DNA of 64,000 nt. Source: an uncultured Clostridia bacterium (GTDB taxonomy: Bacteria; Bacillota; Clostridia; Christensenellales; Borkfalkiaceae). Numbering within the stretch: position 1 is the first letter of the stretch; every line of letters begins with the position of its first letter. This document shows positions 56,501-64,000 of the stretch, piece after piece. Both the position numbers and the translations under genes were made by a program. The notes beneath the pieces are model-generated. The model had not been told where the DNA came from. It searched no databases and saw only the letters and a program-made list of their open reading frames with translations. Location: contig CANRJR010000003.1 of the NCBI GenBank assembly GCA_947631005.1, forward strand, positions 1 through 64,000, written 5' to 3'.

Positions 56501-57204
56501 ACGCCCCCGAAGTCATCTATCCCGACCTCCCCGAATGGGACGCGGAGGAGCTGTTGTCCCGCGAAAAGTCGGTGCTCGGCGTCTACGTCAGCGGTCACCC
56601 GTTCGAGGCGTACGCGCGCTATTTCGAGAATGCGAGCTTCCACTGCGGCATGCTCGCCGATTACGAAGAGGACGAGGAGACGGGGGACAGGATCTATCAC
56701 AGGATCAAGAGCGGCGACCCCGTTACCATGGGCGGGCTGGTCGCGTCCGTCAAAAAGAAGAACACCAAGGGCGGCGCGGTGATGGCGTTCGTGGGGATCG
56801 AAGATCTCTACGGGAGCGTGGAATGCGTGGCGTTCCCGCGCGTGTACGAGCGCGCGCGCGCCTTTCTCAAACAAGACGCCGTCGTGAAGATTTCGGGGAA
56901 GATCGACATTTCGCCCGACAAAGCACCGTCTGTCATCGTCGATACGATCGAGGAATTCCGTCTGCCCGAGGAGAAAAAGCCGCAGCCCCAAGAGACGGGC
57001 GAAAGCGTCCTTTGGCTGGACGCCCGCGGGTTGAGCGAGGAGGAATTTGGGGAATTTGCCGAAATGCTCGCGGAATACCCGGGGAAGCAGACCGCCGTCG
57101 TGTTGCGGGAAGGGAAGCGATTCCGCGCCCGCGTCAACCTCAACCGCGCCTTTTCTGCGGAACTTCGCGCATTTTTGCCCGAAAGCGCGGTAAAATTACA
57201 ATAA
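53596..57204 (+). CDS. dnaE: DNA polymerase III subunit alpha
   Basis: 1202 residues. PHP domain at the N-terminus (DFVHLHLHTEYSLLDGAVKV, with VTDHGNMY), then the palm with the aspartates in PGRGSGVGSIVAYAIG and PDFDVDF, the fingers, the tandem HhH region, and an OB-fold near the C-terminus (GGLVASVKKKNTKGGAVMAF). QMSLFGDI near residue 955 resembles a clamp-binding motif (QxxLF). Firmicutes usually also have PolC as the main replicase, so DnaE may be the primer-extending one. Last gene of the murB operon. Confidence 0.96.
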   Translation: MTDFVHLHLHTEYSLLDGAVKVDDLVRHCKENGIDTVAVTDHGNMYCSLRFAEKCKKNNIKSIIGCEFYVVDDLKSRIDQHADHLILLAKNKTGYINLVQLDSLAFVDGYYYRPRIDYTTLKQHTDGVICLSACLAGRIPRLLLAGEYEAAKTFALSMKEAFGEDFYIEIQDHGIPEQKKILPLLVRLAEETGIELVATNDVHYLNKEDWEMQDVLMCIQTKRTLDDPARMKMSTHEFYMKSGDEMAALFPNLPQAIRNTRVIADKVSDVDTPFNLKSDGTPVYDKTLIPLYTADDGTPSPEYLTRLTWEGLPKRYDPVTEEIRQRAEYELKVIIDMGFADYFLIVWDYINWSRLHDIPVGPGRGSGVGSIVAYAIGITNVDPLRYDLLFERFLNPDRVSMPDFDVDFCTARRGETIEYVRRRYHPENVAQIVTFGTLASRAVIKDVGRVMRVPYAETDRVTKLMDGRSTIRELLGLNIEACRKKYKETEGDPEKHDEAAKKLAEQEGKRNPEFVEIYETDETLKRVIDMGLKLEGMPRNTSMHAAGVVICRKRIADNVPLSRNGEDITTQFDMKEVESIGMLKMDFLALTTLTDIKKACDYILEDTGVAVEFGQECDDPKAYELISEGDTDAVFQLEQGGMKRFMKQLQPTCLEDLIAGISLYRPGPMDFIPDYLKNRADPAHIHYLTPLLKPILEKTYGVIIYQEQVMQIFQNLAGYSLGQADLVRRAMAKKHRSELMAQKDKFIYGDLDKVVGKDKDGNPVMGNISGCVSKGIPPEVAAELFAQMESFASYAFNKSHAAAYAVVTYQTAYLKKYYPKEFLAGVLNNRIDKIDEIAKYIVYMKEKGIKVYPPDVNTSKAYFSVQGDGLRIGLCALRGVGIAAMESIMRERDENGKFSDFSDFLMRCTKFVNKRMVEALIFGGAFDSMGKRRSQYEAVYEELMRRIAGIDKQKASAQMSLFGDIIEENAPEVIYPDLPEWDAEELLSREKSVLGVYVSGHPFEAYARYFENASFHCGMLADYEEDEETGDRIYHRIKSGDPVTMGGLVASVKKKNTKGGAVMAFVGIEDLYGSVECVAFPRVYERARAFLKQDAVVKISGKIDISPDKAPSVIVDTIEEFRLPEEKKPQPQETGESVLWLDARGLSEEEFGEFAEMLAEYPGKQTAVVLREGKRFRARVNLNRAFSAELRAFLPESAVKLQ

Positions 57205-57234
57205 AGTTTTTCACAACAAAAAAACAAAAACCCC

Positions 57235-57263
57235 TTTTCTTTTTGCGCGGAATCTGTTATAAT
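57235..57263 (+). promoter_or_regulatory. pfkA promoter
   Basis: TTTTCT (57235-57240, weak), 17-bp spacer, TATAAT (57258-57263). AACGGAGG precedes the ATG at 57302. Confidence 0.6.
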
Positions 57264-57301
57264 TATTTCGATAAAAACAAAAGGGGAAACGGAGGATCAT
57301 T

Positions 57302-58264
57302 ATGAAGCGTATTGGTTTATTGACAAGCGGCGGCGACGCGCCCGGTATGAACGCCGCGATTCGCGCGGTCGTGCGGACGGCGATCTATTACGGCATGGAA
57401 GTCTACGGGATCGAGCGCGGCTATGCGGGTCTGATCGACGATACGATGATGCCCATGGAAATGCGCAGCGTCTCCGACATCGTCCAGCGCGGCGGCACAA
57501 AACTTCGCACGGCGCGCTGTCTCGAAATGCTCACCGTCGACGGGCAGAAAAAAGCCGTCGCTACGCTCGAAAAGCGGGGGATCGAGGGGCTCGTCGTCAT
57601 CGGCGGCGACGGTTCGTTCCGCGGCGCGAAGTGCCTCACCGAAAATTACGGCATTCCCACCATCGGCATTCCCGGGACGATCGACAACGACTTGCAATAT
57701 ACCGACTATACGCTCGGGTTCGATACGGCGGTCAACACCTGCCTCGACGTCATCAATAAACTGCGCGACACGATGAACTCGCACGAGCGCATCTCCGTCG
57801 TCGAGGTCATGGGGCGGCATTGCGGCGACATCGCGCTCTACGTGGGGATCACCTCGGGCGCGGAGATCATTGTCGTTCCCGAAATTTCCTACGATTTAGA
57901 CGACATCGTCATGCGCATCAACCGTTCCCGCGCGAACGGAAAGCATTCCAACATCATCGTCGTTGCCGAGGGGGCGACGAGCGCGGACGCGTTTGCCAAG
58001 CAGTTGCAGGAAGTCACGACGTATTCGGTGCGCGCCACCAACATCGGGCACATCCAGCGCGGCGGCTCGCCCTCGATGGCAGACAGAATGCTCGCGGCGC
58101 AGTTCGGTAACAAGGCGGTGCGCCTGCTCAAAGACGGCATCGGCAACCGCGTCGTCGGCATTCATAAAAACGAGATCATCGACATGGACATCATCGAGGC
58201 TGTCTCCATGAAGAAGAAGTTCAATTACGAGCTTTACGAGACCCTGCAAATGATCTCCCTGTGA
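57302..58264 (+). CDS. pfkA: ATP-dependent 6-phosphofructokinase
   Basis: 320 residues, the size of bacterial PfkA. It phosphorylates fructose-6-phosphate in glycolysis. MKRIGLLTSGGDAPGMNAAI, VVIGGDGSFRGA (the GGDGS of ATP enzymes rather than GGDDT of PPi enzymes), IPGTIDNDLQYTDYTLGFDT with the catalytic aspartate, and VEVMGRHCGDIAL are present. ADP/PEP effector residues were not checked. Confidence 0.96.
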   Translation: MKRIGLLTSGGDAPGMNAAIRAVVRTAIYYGMEVYGIERGYAGLIDDTMMPMEMRSVSDIVQRGGTKLRTARCLEMLTVDGQKKAVATLEKRGIEGLVVIGGDGSFRGAKCLTENYGIPTIGIPGTIDNDLQYTDYTLGFDTAVNTCLDVINKLRDTMNSHERISVVEVMGRHCGDIALYVGITSGAEIIVVPEISYDLDDIVMRINRSRANGKHSNIIVVAEGATSADAFAKQLQEVTTYSVRATNIGHIQRGGSPSMADRMLAAQFGNKAVRLLKDGIGNRVVGIHKNEIIDMDIIEAVSMKKKFNYELYETLQMISL

Positions 58265-58314
58265 TGTTTCTGACAAAATTTGTATTCCGTTCACAAATTT
58301 TTTGCGGAAAACAC

Positions 58315-58342
58315 TTGAATTTTTCGGTGCAAACCGTATAAT
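58315..58342 (+). promoter_or_regulatory. promoter of the PfkB kinase gene
   Basis: TTGAAT (58315-58320), 16-bp spacer, TATAAT (58337-58342). Confidence 0.65.
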
Positions 58343-58402
58343 AGAATCGTAAACAAAGTGACGCAATGCGACGCAAGGGGCGGCGCGCGTGGAGGGGTAA
58401 GT

Positions 58403-59326
58403 ATGATTTTAACGGTATGTTTGAGCCCGAGCGTAGACGTTACGGTCGAGCTTGATTCGCTGAATATCGGAAAGGTGAACGTCGTAAAGAGTAAGACGTT
58501 CTCGTTTACGGGAAAGGCGATCAACGTGGCGATCGGCGTGGCGCGCTTGGGCGCGGAAGTCCAGGCAACGGGCTTTATGTACAACGAAAACGGCGCGATG
58601 TTCGAACGCGCGCTGGACCGCGAGGGCGTACCGTTCTCTTTCGTTTGGAACAGCGGCAGAGTGCGTGAAAATTACAAGTGTATCGACAAAAAGTCCATGC
58701 TCACCGAGATCAACGACATCGGCGAGCAGGTCGGCGCGGATAAACTCGTCGAGCTCATGCAAATGATCCAGAGTTTTTCCCAGCGTTCGGACGTTACCGT
58801 CATTTCGGGCGGATTGCCCCGCGGCGTCGACGCAAGCTACTACCGCGAGATCTTCCGCGCCGTCGATCCCAAGTCGCTTCGCATCGCCGACACCGAGGGG
58901 GCGAAACTCTTTGCCGCCCTCGAAGCGGGGATCGACCTCGTAAAGCCCAATCTCGAAGAGCTCGAAGAAACGCTCGGCAGGGAGCTCAACACGCAGGACG
59001 AAATGCTTCGCGCCTGCCGCGAACTGCTCGACCGCGGCGCAAAGACGGTGCTTCTGTCGCTCGGCAAAGACGGGGCGATCATCACGGACGGGTCGAAGAA
59101 TTACTATTGTAAGAGCATCAACGTTGCCGTCAATTCCACGGTCGGCGCGGGGGACGGCATGGTCGCCGCCGCCGCGGTGATGATGCAACAGGGCGCGTCG
59201 TTGCCCGATATCCTGCGCGCGGGGGTCGCGGCGGGAACGGCGACGGTCACCACGTTCGGGACGATTTCTTTCATCAAGAAAAAGTACGAAGAGATTTTCG
59301 GCAGTTTGAGCGTTACGGAGTTTTAA
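58403..59326 (+). CDS. PfkB-family sugar-phosphate kinase (1-phosphofructokinase-like)
   Basis: 307 residues from MILTVCLSPSVDVTVELDSL; GGAGGGG precedes this ATG. FTGKAINVAIGVARLG and NSTVGAGDGMVAAAA (anion hole and catalytic base) are the two PfkB signatures. VTVISGGLPRGVDASYY and VKPNLEELEETLG fit FruK/LacC, which act on fructose-1-phosphate or tagatose-6-phosphate. There is no fru PTS gene next to it. It follows pfkA but has its own promoter. Confidence 0.87.
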   Translation: MILTVCLSPSVDVTVELDSLNIGKVNVVKSKTFSFTGKAINVAIGVARLGAEVQATGFMYNENGAMFERALDREGVPFSFVWNSGRVRENYKCIDKKSMLTEINDIGEQVGADKLVELMQMIQSFSQRSDVTVISGGLPRGVDASYYREIFRAVDPKSLRIADTEGAKLFAALEAGIDLVKPNLEELEETLGRELNTQDEMLRACRELLDRGAKTVLLSLGKDGAIITDGSKNYYCKSINVAVNSTVGAGDGMVAAAAVMMQQGASLPDILRAGVAAGTATVTTFGTISFIKKKYEEIFGSLSVTEF

Positions 59327-59346
59327 GGGGGAGCGGAGTTTTTAGC

Positions 59347-60012
59347 ATGTTGGATCTTGAAACGATCAAAGCGGATGAAGAAGTCATTACCATTATGGAA
59401 ATGACGCGGACTTCCATCGAGGCTCTGGGATTTACCGAACATTCCCGTCGCCATTGTTCCATCGTCAGCAAGTGGACGGGGGAGATCTTGCGCGGGCTCG
59501 GGAAACCGCCCGAACGGGTACAGCTCGCGGAGATCGCGGGATATTTGCACGACATCGGCAACTGCGTCAACCGCCAAGACCACGCCCAGAGCGGCGCGAT
59601 CCTCGCCTACAATATTTTGAAGCGCATGGGCATGGACACACAGTCGGCGTCGGCTGTCATGCTCGCGATCGGAAACCACGACGAGCACTACGGCACGCCC
59701 GTCTCCGACATTTCGAGCGCGCTCATCATCGCCGACAAGGCGGACGTGCACAAGAGCCGCGTAAAGAAGCCCATTGAGAACGTTTTGAGCGCGAACATCC
59801 ACGACCGCGTGAATCTCGCCGCCGAGCGTTCCTATCTCACGGTCGACCGCGCGCGCGACAGCATCGCGCTCAATATCGAGATCGACACGGCGATCTGTTC
59901 GGTGATGGATTACTTTGAGATCTACTTTTCGCGCATGCAGCTTTGCCGCAAAGCCGCGGAGTTCCTCGGGTGCAAATTCAGCCTCATCATCAACGACACG
60001 CGCCTCGTTTGA
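59347..60012 (+). CDS. HD-domain phosphohydrolase
   Basis: 221 residues. The HD metal motif is present: H in TEHSRRHCSIV, HDIGN (LAEIAGYLHDIGNCVNRQDH) and the later Asp in IIADKADVHKSR. This is a metal-dependent phosphohydrolase fold, cytosolic; nucleotides or cyclic dinucleotides are usual substrates. It has no GYP motif. It begins 20 nt after the PfkB kinase, probably in the same transcript. Confidence 0.82.
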   Translation: MLDLETIKADEEVITIMEMTRTSIEALGFTEHSRRHCSIVSKWTGEILRGLGKPPERVQLAEIAGYLHDIGNCVNRQDHAQSGAILAYNILKRMGMDTQSASAVMLAIGNHDEHYGTPVSDISSALIIADKADVHKSRVKKPIENVLSANIHDRVNLAAERSYLTVDRARDSIALNIEIDTAICSVMDYFEIYFSRMQLCRKAAEFLGCKFSLIINDTRLV

Positions 60013-60080
60013 GGGCGGGTTTTTGTGTAACTTTTTGCGCCTTTCGTTTCACGGACAAAAAACGACGATTTTCGCCCAAA

Positions 60081-60128
60081 CCACAAGATATAGTGGTCGA
60101 ACAAAAAATTTTTCGCAAAATCTTGCGG
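60081..60128 (+). promoter_or_regulatory. tandem NrdR boxes upstream of nrdDG
   Basis: Box 1 CCACAAGATATAGTGG (60081-60096) matches 13 of 16 positions of the published NrdR consensus acaCwAtATaTwGtgt. Box 2 TCGCAAAATCTTGCGG (60113-60128) is weaker (about 10 of 16). Start-to-start distance is 32 bp, three helical turns, the known arrangement of NrdR sites. Both precede the -35 at 60136. Confidence 0.7.
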
Positions 60129-60135
60129 CAAACAC

Positions 60136-60164
60136 TTGACAAAGCATGCGCGCCGTCGTATAAT
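60136..60164 (+). promoter_or_regulatory. nrdDG promoter
   Basis: TTGACA (60136-60141), 17-bp spacer, TATAAT (60159-60164). Leader about 68 nt. Confidence 0.82.
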
Positions 60165-60238
60165 GAGAGCGTTCCCGTTTTCGGGGACGCTTTTTTCCCG
60201 ACCGGGGGGAAGGGGAATATGAACGAAGGAGCGCAGCC

Positions 60239-62410
60239 ATGAAGATCATCAAGAGAAACGGCGCGGAGGTAAGGTTCGACATCGCCAAAATTCTCAATGC
60301 CATTCGCAAGGCGAACAATGAAGTGAGCGAGGGAAACCGTCTCACGGAGGAGCAGATCGAGAAGATCGCACAGAACGTAAAGGGGTTGGCGGGCGACCTC
60401 AACCGCGCCGTCAACGTCGAGGAGATCCAGGATTTCGTCGAGAACCAGATCATGGACCAAAAGGCGTATGCCGTCGCGCGTAAGTACATCACCTATCGCT
60501 ATACGCGCGCGCTCATCCGCAAGTCCAATACGACGGACGCGCAGATCCTCACGCTCATCGAGTGCAACAACGAAGAAGTCAAGCAGGAGAATTCCAACAA
60601 GAATCCCACGGTAAATTCCGTCCAGCGCGACTACATGGCGGGCGAAGTCAGCAAAGACATCACGCGCCGCATTTTGTTGCCGCGCGAGATCGTCGAAGCG
60701 CACGACGAGGGGATCATCCATTTCCATGACGCAGACTATTTTGCACAGCACATGCACAACTGCGACCTCGTGAACCTCGAAGATATGTTGCAAAACGGCA
60801 CGGTGATCTCGGGTACGTTCATCGAGAAGCCGCATTCCTTTTCCACCGCCTGCAATATCGCGACGCAGATCATCGCGCAGGTCGCCTCCAACCAATACGG
60901 CGGGCAGAGCATTTCGCTCACCCACCTTGCGCCTTTCGTCGAGATCAGCCGCCGCAAGATCCGCGCCGAAGTGAAAGAGGAGCTCGCGAGCGTCGGCATC
61001 GACGACGAGGCGAGGATCGCGGCGATCGCCGAAAAGCGGTTGCGCGATGAGATCAAGCGCGGCATCCAAACCATTCAATATCAGGTCGTCACCCTGCTTA
61101 CCACCAACGGACAAGCACCCTTTGTCACCGTATTTATGTACCTCGGCGAGGCGCGTTCGGAGGAGGAGCGGCACGATCTCGCGCTCATCATCGAGGAGAC
61201 GCTCAACCAGCGCATTCAGGGCGTGAAGAACGAATCGGGCGTATGGGTCACGCCCGCCTTCCCCAAACTCATCTATGTGCTCGAAGAGGACAACGTTCGC
61301 GAGGGGAGCAAGTATTGGTATTTGACCGAGCTCGCGGCGCGTTGCACGGCGAAGCGTATGGTCCCCGACTATATCTCCGAAAAGAAGATGCTCGAATATA
61401 AGGTCGACCGCAACGGCGAGGGACATTGCTATACCTGTATGGGTTGCCGCAGTTTCCTCACGCCCTACGTCGACGAAAACGGCAAGCCGAAGTATTACGG
61501 CAGGTTTAACCAAGGCGTCGTTACCATCAACCTCGTAGACGTCGCGCTCTCTTCGGAGGGGGACGAGGACGCTTTCTGGAAGATTTTCGACGAGCGGCTC
61601 GAACTGTGCTACCGCGCGCTCATGTACCGCCATAACCGTTTGAAGGGAACGCTGTCCGACGCCGCGCCCATCCTTTGGCAATACGGCGCGCTGGCGCGCC
61701 TCAAAAAGGGCGAACCCATCGACAAGTTGCTCTACGGCGGCTATTCGACCATTTCCCTCGGCTATGCGGGGCTCTACGAGTGCGTCAAGTACATGACGGG
61801 TAAATCGCACACCGATCCCGAAGCCAAGCCGTTTGCCCTCCGCGTGATGCAGCACATGAACGACAAGTGCAAGGAGTGGAAGAAGAAAGAGAATATCGAC
61901 TTCTCGCTCTACGGGACGCCGTTGGAGAGCACGACGTACAAGTTTGCGAAGTGCCTACAACAGCGGTTCGGCGTCATTCCCGGCGTGACCGACAAAAACT
62001 ACATCACGAACAGCTATCATGTGCACGTCACCGAGAAGATCGACGCGTTCACCAAGCTCAAATTCGAGAGCGAGTTCCAACAGCTCTCGCCCGGCGGCGC
62101 GATCTCCTATGTGGAAGTGCCCAACATGCAAGACAATATCCCCGCGGTGCTCGCCGTTATGCAGTACATCTACGACAACATCATGTACGCCGAGCTGAAC
62201 ACCAAGAGCGACTACTGCCAGAACTGCGGTTACGACGGCGAGATCGCTATCGTAGAAGAGGATGGAAAACTGCTTTGGGAGTGCCCGTACTGCCATAACC
62301 GCGACCAGAGCAAGATGAACGTTGCGCGGCGCACCTGCGGCTACATCGGCACGCAGTATTGGAATCAAGGCAGGACGCAGGAGATCAAAGACAGAGTGTT
62401 GCACTTGTAA
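60239..62410 (+). CDS. nrdD: anaerobic ribonucleoside-triphosphate reductase
   Basis: 723 residues. It makes dNTPs from NTPs without oxygen using a glycyl radical. MKIIKRNGAEVRFDIAKILN is the ATP-cone that senses dATP. The barrel has the active-site cysteine region MGCRSFLTPY, and the C-terminus has the zinc cysteines CQNCGY...CPYCHN and the radical glycine in RRTCGYIGTQYWNQGR. AGGAG precedes the start. It overlaps nrdG by 1 nt (TAATG). Controlled by the NrdR boxes upstream. Confidence 0.96.
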   Translation: MKIIKRNGAEVRFDIAKILNAIRKANNEVSEGNRLTEEQIEKIAQNVKGLAGDLNRAVNVEEIQDFVENQIMDQKAYAVARKYITYRYTRALIRKSNTTDAQILTLIECNNEEVKQENSNKNPTVNSVQRDYMAGEVSKDITRRILLPREIVEAHDEGIIHFHDADYFAQHMHNCDLVNLEDMLQNGTVISGTFIEKPHSFSTACNIATQIIAQVASNQYGGQSISLTHLAPFVEISRRKIRAEVKEELASVGIDDEARIAAIAEKRLRDEIKRGIQTIQYQVVTLLTTNGQAPFVTVFMYLGEARSEEERHDLALIIEETLNQRIQGVKNESGVWVTPAFPKLIYVLEEDNVREGSKYWYLTELAARCTAKRMVPDYISEKKMLEYKVDRNGEGHCYTCMGCRSFLTPYVDENGKPKYYGRFNQGVVTINLVDVALSSEGDEDAFWKIFDERLELCYRALMYRHNRLKGTLSDAAPILWQYGALARLKKGEPIDKLLYGGYSTISLGYAGLYECVKYMTGKSHTDPEAKPFALRVMQHMNDKCKEWKKKENIDFSLYGTPLESTTYKFAKCLQQRFGVIPGVTDKNYITNSYHVHVTEKIDAFTKLKFESEFQQLSPGGAISYVEVPNMQDNIPAVLAVMQYIYDNIMYAELNTKSDYCQNCGYDGEIAIVEEDGKLLWECPYCHNRDQSKMNVARRTCGYIGTQYWNQGRTQEIKDRVLHL

Positions 62411-62931
62411 TGAACATTGCGGAACTCAAAAAGACGGATATCGCAAACGGAGAGGGAGTTCGTGTTTCCCTCTTCGTTTCGGGTTGTACGCGACATTGCA
62501 AGAACTGCTTCAACCGCGTTGCGTGGGATTTCGGCTACGGCGAACCGTTCACGCCGCAAAAAGAGGAGGAAGTGCTTCACGCGCTTGCGCCCGACTACAT
62601 CGCGGGGCTCTCCCTTTTGGGGGGAGACCCCTTTGAGCCGTCTAACCAGCGCGCGCTGCTGCCCTTTGTAAGGCAGGTGAAAGAGCGTTATCCCCATAAG
62701 AATATCTGGTGTTATACGGGCTATACTTACAAGGACGGGGGGATCGAAGAGCCGCAGGCGCAGTGCGGGCAAACGCGGGAACTCATCTCGCTCATCGATG
62801 TGCTCGTCGACGGACAATTCGTTGAGGAGCTGAAAGACATCCGTTTGAAGTTCCGCGGCTCGTCCAACCAACGCGTGATCGACGTAAAACGCTCTTTGGA
62901 GCGCGGGTGCATAGTACTCTATCTGACATAG
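62410..62931 (+). CDS. nrdG: anaerobic ribonucleotide reductase activating protein
   Basis: 173 residues from MNIAELKKTDIANGEGVRVS. It is a radical-SAM enzyme that puts the glycyl radical on NrdD. The 4Fe-4S motif is CTRHCKNC (CX3CX2C), with LLGGDPFEP for SAM binding. The last seven residues (CIVLYLT) and the stop codon are encoded within a copy of the dispersed palindrome, so the natural C-terminus seems to have been set by that sequence. Confidence 0.94.
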   Translation: MNIAELKKTDIANGEGVRVSLFVSGCTRHCKNCFNRVAWDFGYGEPFTPQKEEEVLHALAPDYIAGLSLLGGDPFEPSNQRALLPFVRQVKERYPHKNIWCYTGYTYKDGGIEEPQAQCGQTRELISLIDVLVDGQFVEELKDIRLKFRGSSNQRVIDVKRSLERGCIVLYLT

Positions 62932-62933
62932 TA
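62915..62933. repeat. dispersed palindrome, copy 5 (overlaps nrdG stop)
   Basis: TACTCTATCTGACATAGTA. The outer TACT/AGTA arms are perfect here. It covers the last codons and stop of nrdG, upstream of the aminopeptidase gene. Confidence 0.55.
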
Positions 62934-62984
62934 TTTATTTTTTTCAAAATATTATAAAAAATCAAATGCAACAGGAGAAAGAAA

Positions 62985-64000
62985 GATGAACAAATTACAA
63001 TTACGCAGGTATGCAAAATTGCTCGCGCGGACGGGCGTAAACGTGAAGAAAGGACAGTGGGTCGTGGTGGAAGCCTATCTCGACCAACCCGAATTCGTGG
63101 AGATGTGCGTGGAAGAGCTGTATCGCGCAGGCGCGGGCAAGGTGACCGTGGAATGGGCGCACCAGCCGCTCACCTCCCTGCGCTATAAATACGAGTCGCA
63201 GACCACGCTCGAAGCGTTTGCAAAGTGGGAGATCGAAAAGCTCGAACACGAAAAGCAGGAGCTCCCCGCCATGCTCTATCTCGAATCCGCCGATCCCGAC
63301 GGGCTCAAAGGGGTCGACCAAGATAAATTCACCGCCGTGCGGGTGGCGCGTTCCAAGATCGTCAAACCCATCCGCGACGACATGGAGAACCGCTACCAAT
63401 GGTGCATCGCGGCAGTCCCCGGGAAGGCGTGGGCGAAAAAGGTGTTCCCCGATCTCATGGTGAATACCGCCGTCGAAAGGCTGTGGGACGCCATTTTGGC
63501 GGCTTCGCGTGCCGACGGTCCCGATCCCGTGCGCGCGTGGATGCATCATAACGACGAACTTGCCGCGCGGTGCGACCACCTCAACCGCTTAAAACTTACC
63601 GCGCTCGAATACCGTTCCTCCAACGGCACCGATTTCAAAGTGGGGCTGATCGAGGGAAGCATGTTCAAAGGGGGCGGCGAGGAGACCGTTTCGGGCAACT
63701 ATTTCAATCCCAACATTCCCTCGGAGGAGATCTTCATCTCGCCCAAGGCGGGGGATGCGGAGGGCGTCGTCTATTCGACCAAGCCGCTTTCCTATCAAGG
63801 CGAGCTTATCGAGGATTTCAGCGTCCGTTTCGAGGGCGGGAAAGTCGTCGAGGTGAAGGCGAAGAAAAATCAGGCGTTGCTCGAAAAGATGGTTTCGATG
63901 GACGAGGGGGCGCGGATGCTCGGCGAATGCGCGCTCATCGGCTACGATTCGCCCATCAACAACGCGGGCATTCTCTTCTATAATACGCTGTTCGACGAGA
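62985..64000 (+). CDS. M29-family aminopeptidase (partial, runs off the window)
   Basis: At least 338 residues, from ATG 62985 with AGGAGA 9 nt upstream; the frame is still open at the window's end. MNKLQLRRYAKLLARTGVNV is the typical M29 (AmpS/PepS, thermophilic aminopeptidase) start. IEGSMFKGGGEETVSGNYFN and NIPSEEIFISPKAGDAEGVV include the first metal-ligand region, and GECALIGYDSPINNAGILFY the next. These are cytosolic cobalt/zinc exopeptidases for peptide turnover. The C-terminal ligands (His/Asp) are outside the window. Confidence 0.92.

Noticed and set aside
1-64000. tRNA, rRNA or CRISPR loci
   Set aside because: None recognised by eye on either strand. A tRNAscan-SE, Infernal and CRISPR-finder run would be needed to exclude them formally.

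Overview
The window looks like chromosome of an anaerobic, fermentative, probably spore-forming Firmicute of the Clostridia. The signs are NrdD/NrdG, AdhE, a monomeric [FeFe]-hydrogenase, YabP/YabQ, WhiA, Rho, an XRE/PadR regulator repertoire, strong Shine-Dalgarno sites and near-consensus sigma-A promoters. The backbone (about 10-64 kb) is GC-rich, with long spurious antisense open frames. The first 10 kb is visibly AT-richer and reads as acquired DNA. I cannot name a genus from sequence alone.

Region 1 (1-10.2 kb) is a nested mobile-element island. An outer integrated element ends at its right side with an XRE regulator and a large serine recombinase. That recombinase gene is split by a second, 6.4-kb element (about 2090-8498) of the Tn4451/TndX type. 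The inner element carries its own serine recombinase, a TnpW-like small protein, a MobV relaxase with an oriT-like hairpin, and cargo: a methyltransferase, an MBL-fold hydrolase and a membrane-anchored HTH regulator. Removing the inner element rejoins the outer recombinase in frame, except for one further 1-nt frameshift. The outer element abuts a beheaded host membrane-protein gene (9941-10183).

Region 2 (10.3-17.4 kb) holds a Wzz-like membrane protein, then a minus-strand block: secG-rnr-smpB, a glycosyltransferase plus acyltransferase pair (probably glycolipid synthesis) and a small lipoprotein. Region 3 (17.5-30.6 kb) is plus-strand: aroK-panE-phosphatase-gltX-thyA-folA, typA, then yabP-yabQ-divIC-ppx-M50 protease, a tiny XRE gene, and a tyrosine phosphatase coupled to a GH127 arabinofuranosidase. 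Region 4 (30.6-42 kb) has aroA, a YgjP-like metallopeptidase, the DUF1934-MBL-rho-ROK operon, a large PadR/coiled-coil/membrane fusion protein, a YkvI-like transporter and an NMT1/SsuA-type ABC importer. Region 5 (42-64 kb) has valS, adhE, hydA, rplI, a DUF1540 protein, a solute-binding-like protein, murB-PHP-whiA-dnaE, pfkA, a PfkB kinase, an HD hydrolase, nrdDG behind tandem NrdR boxes, and a partial M29 aminopeptidase.

The most interesting observations are: (i) the recombinase-in-recombinase nesting; (ii) a dispersed 19-bp palindrome, TACTATG-N5-ACATAaTA, found five times in or beside intergenic DNA, one copy beside the promoter of the PadR fusion gene, suggesting a regulon of a membrane-tethered PadR protein; (iii) at least four genes whose promoter places the predicted transcription start on or one base before the start codon (leaderless mRNAs); (iv) two genes of the inner element that have good ribosome-binding sites but no AUG at the expected place; and (v) three reading frames that a single base in a short run would restore.
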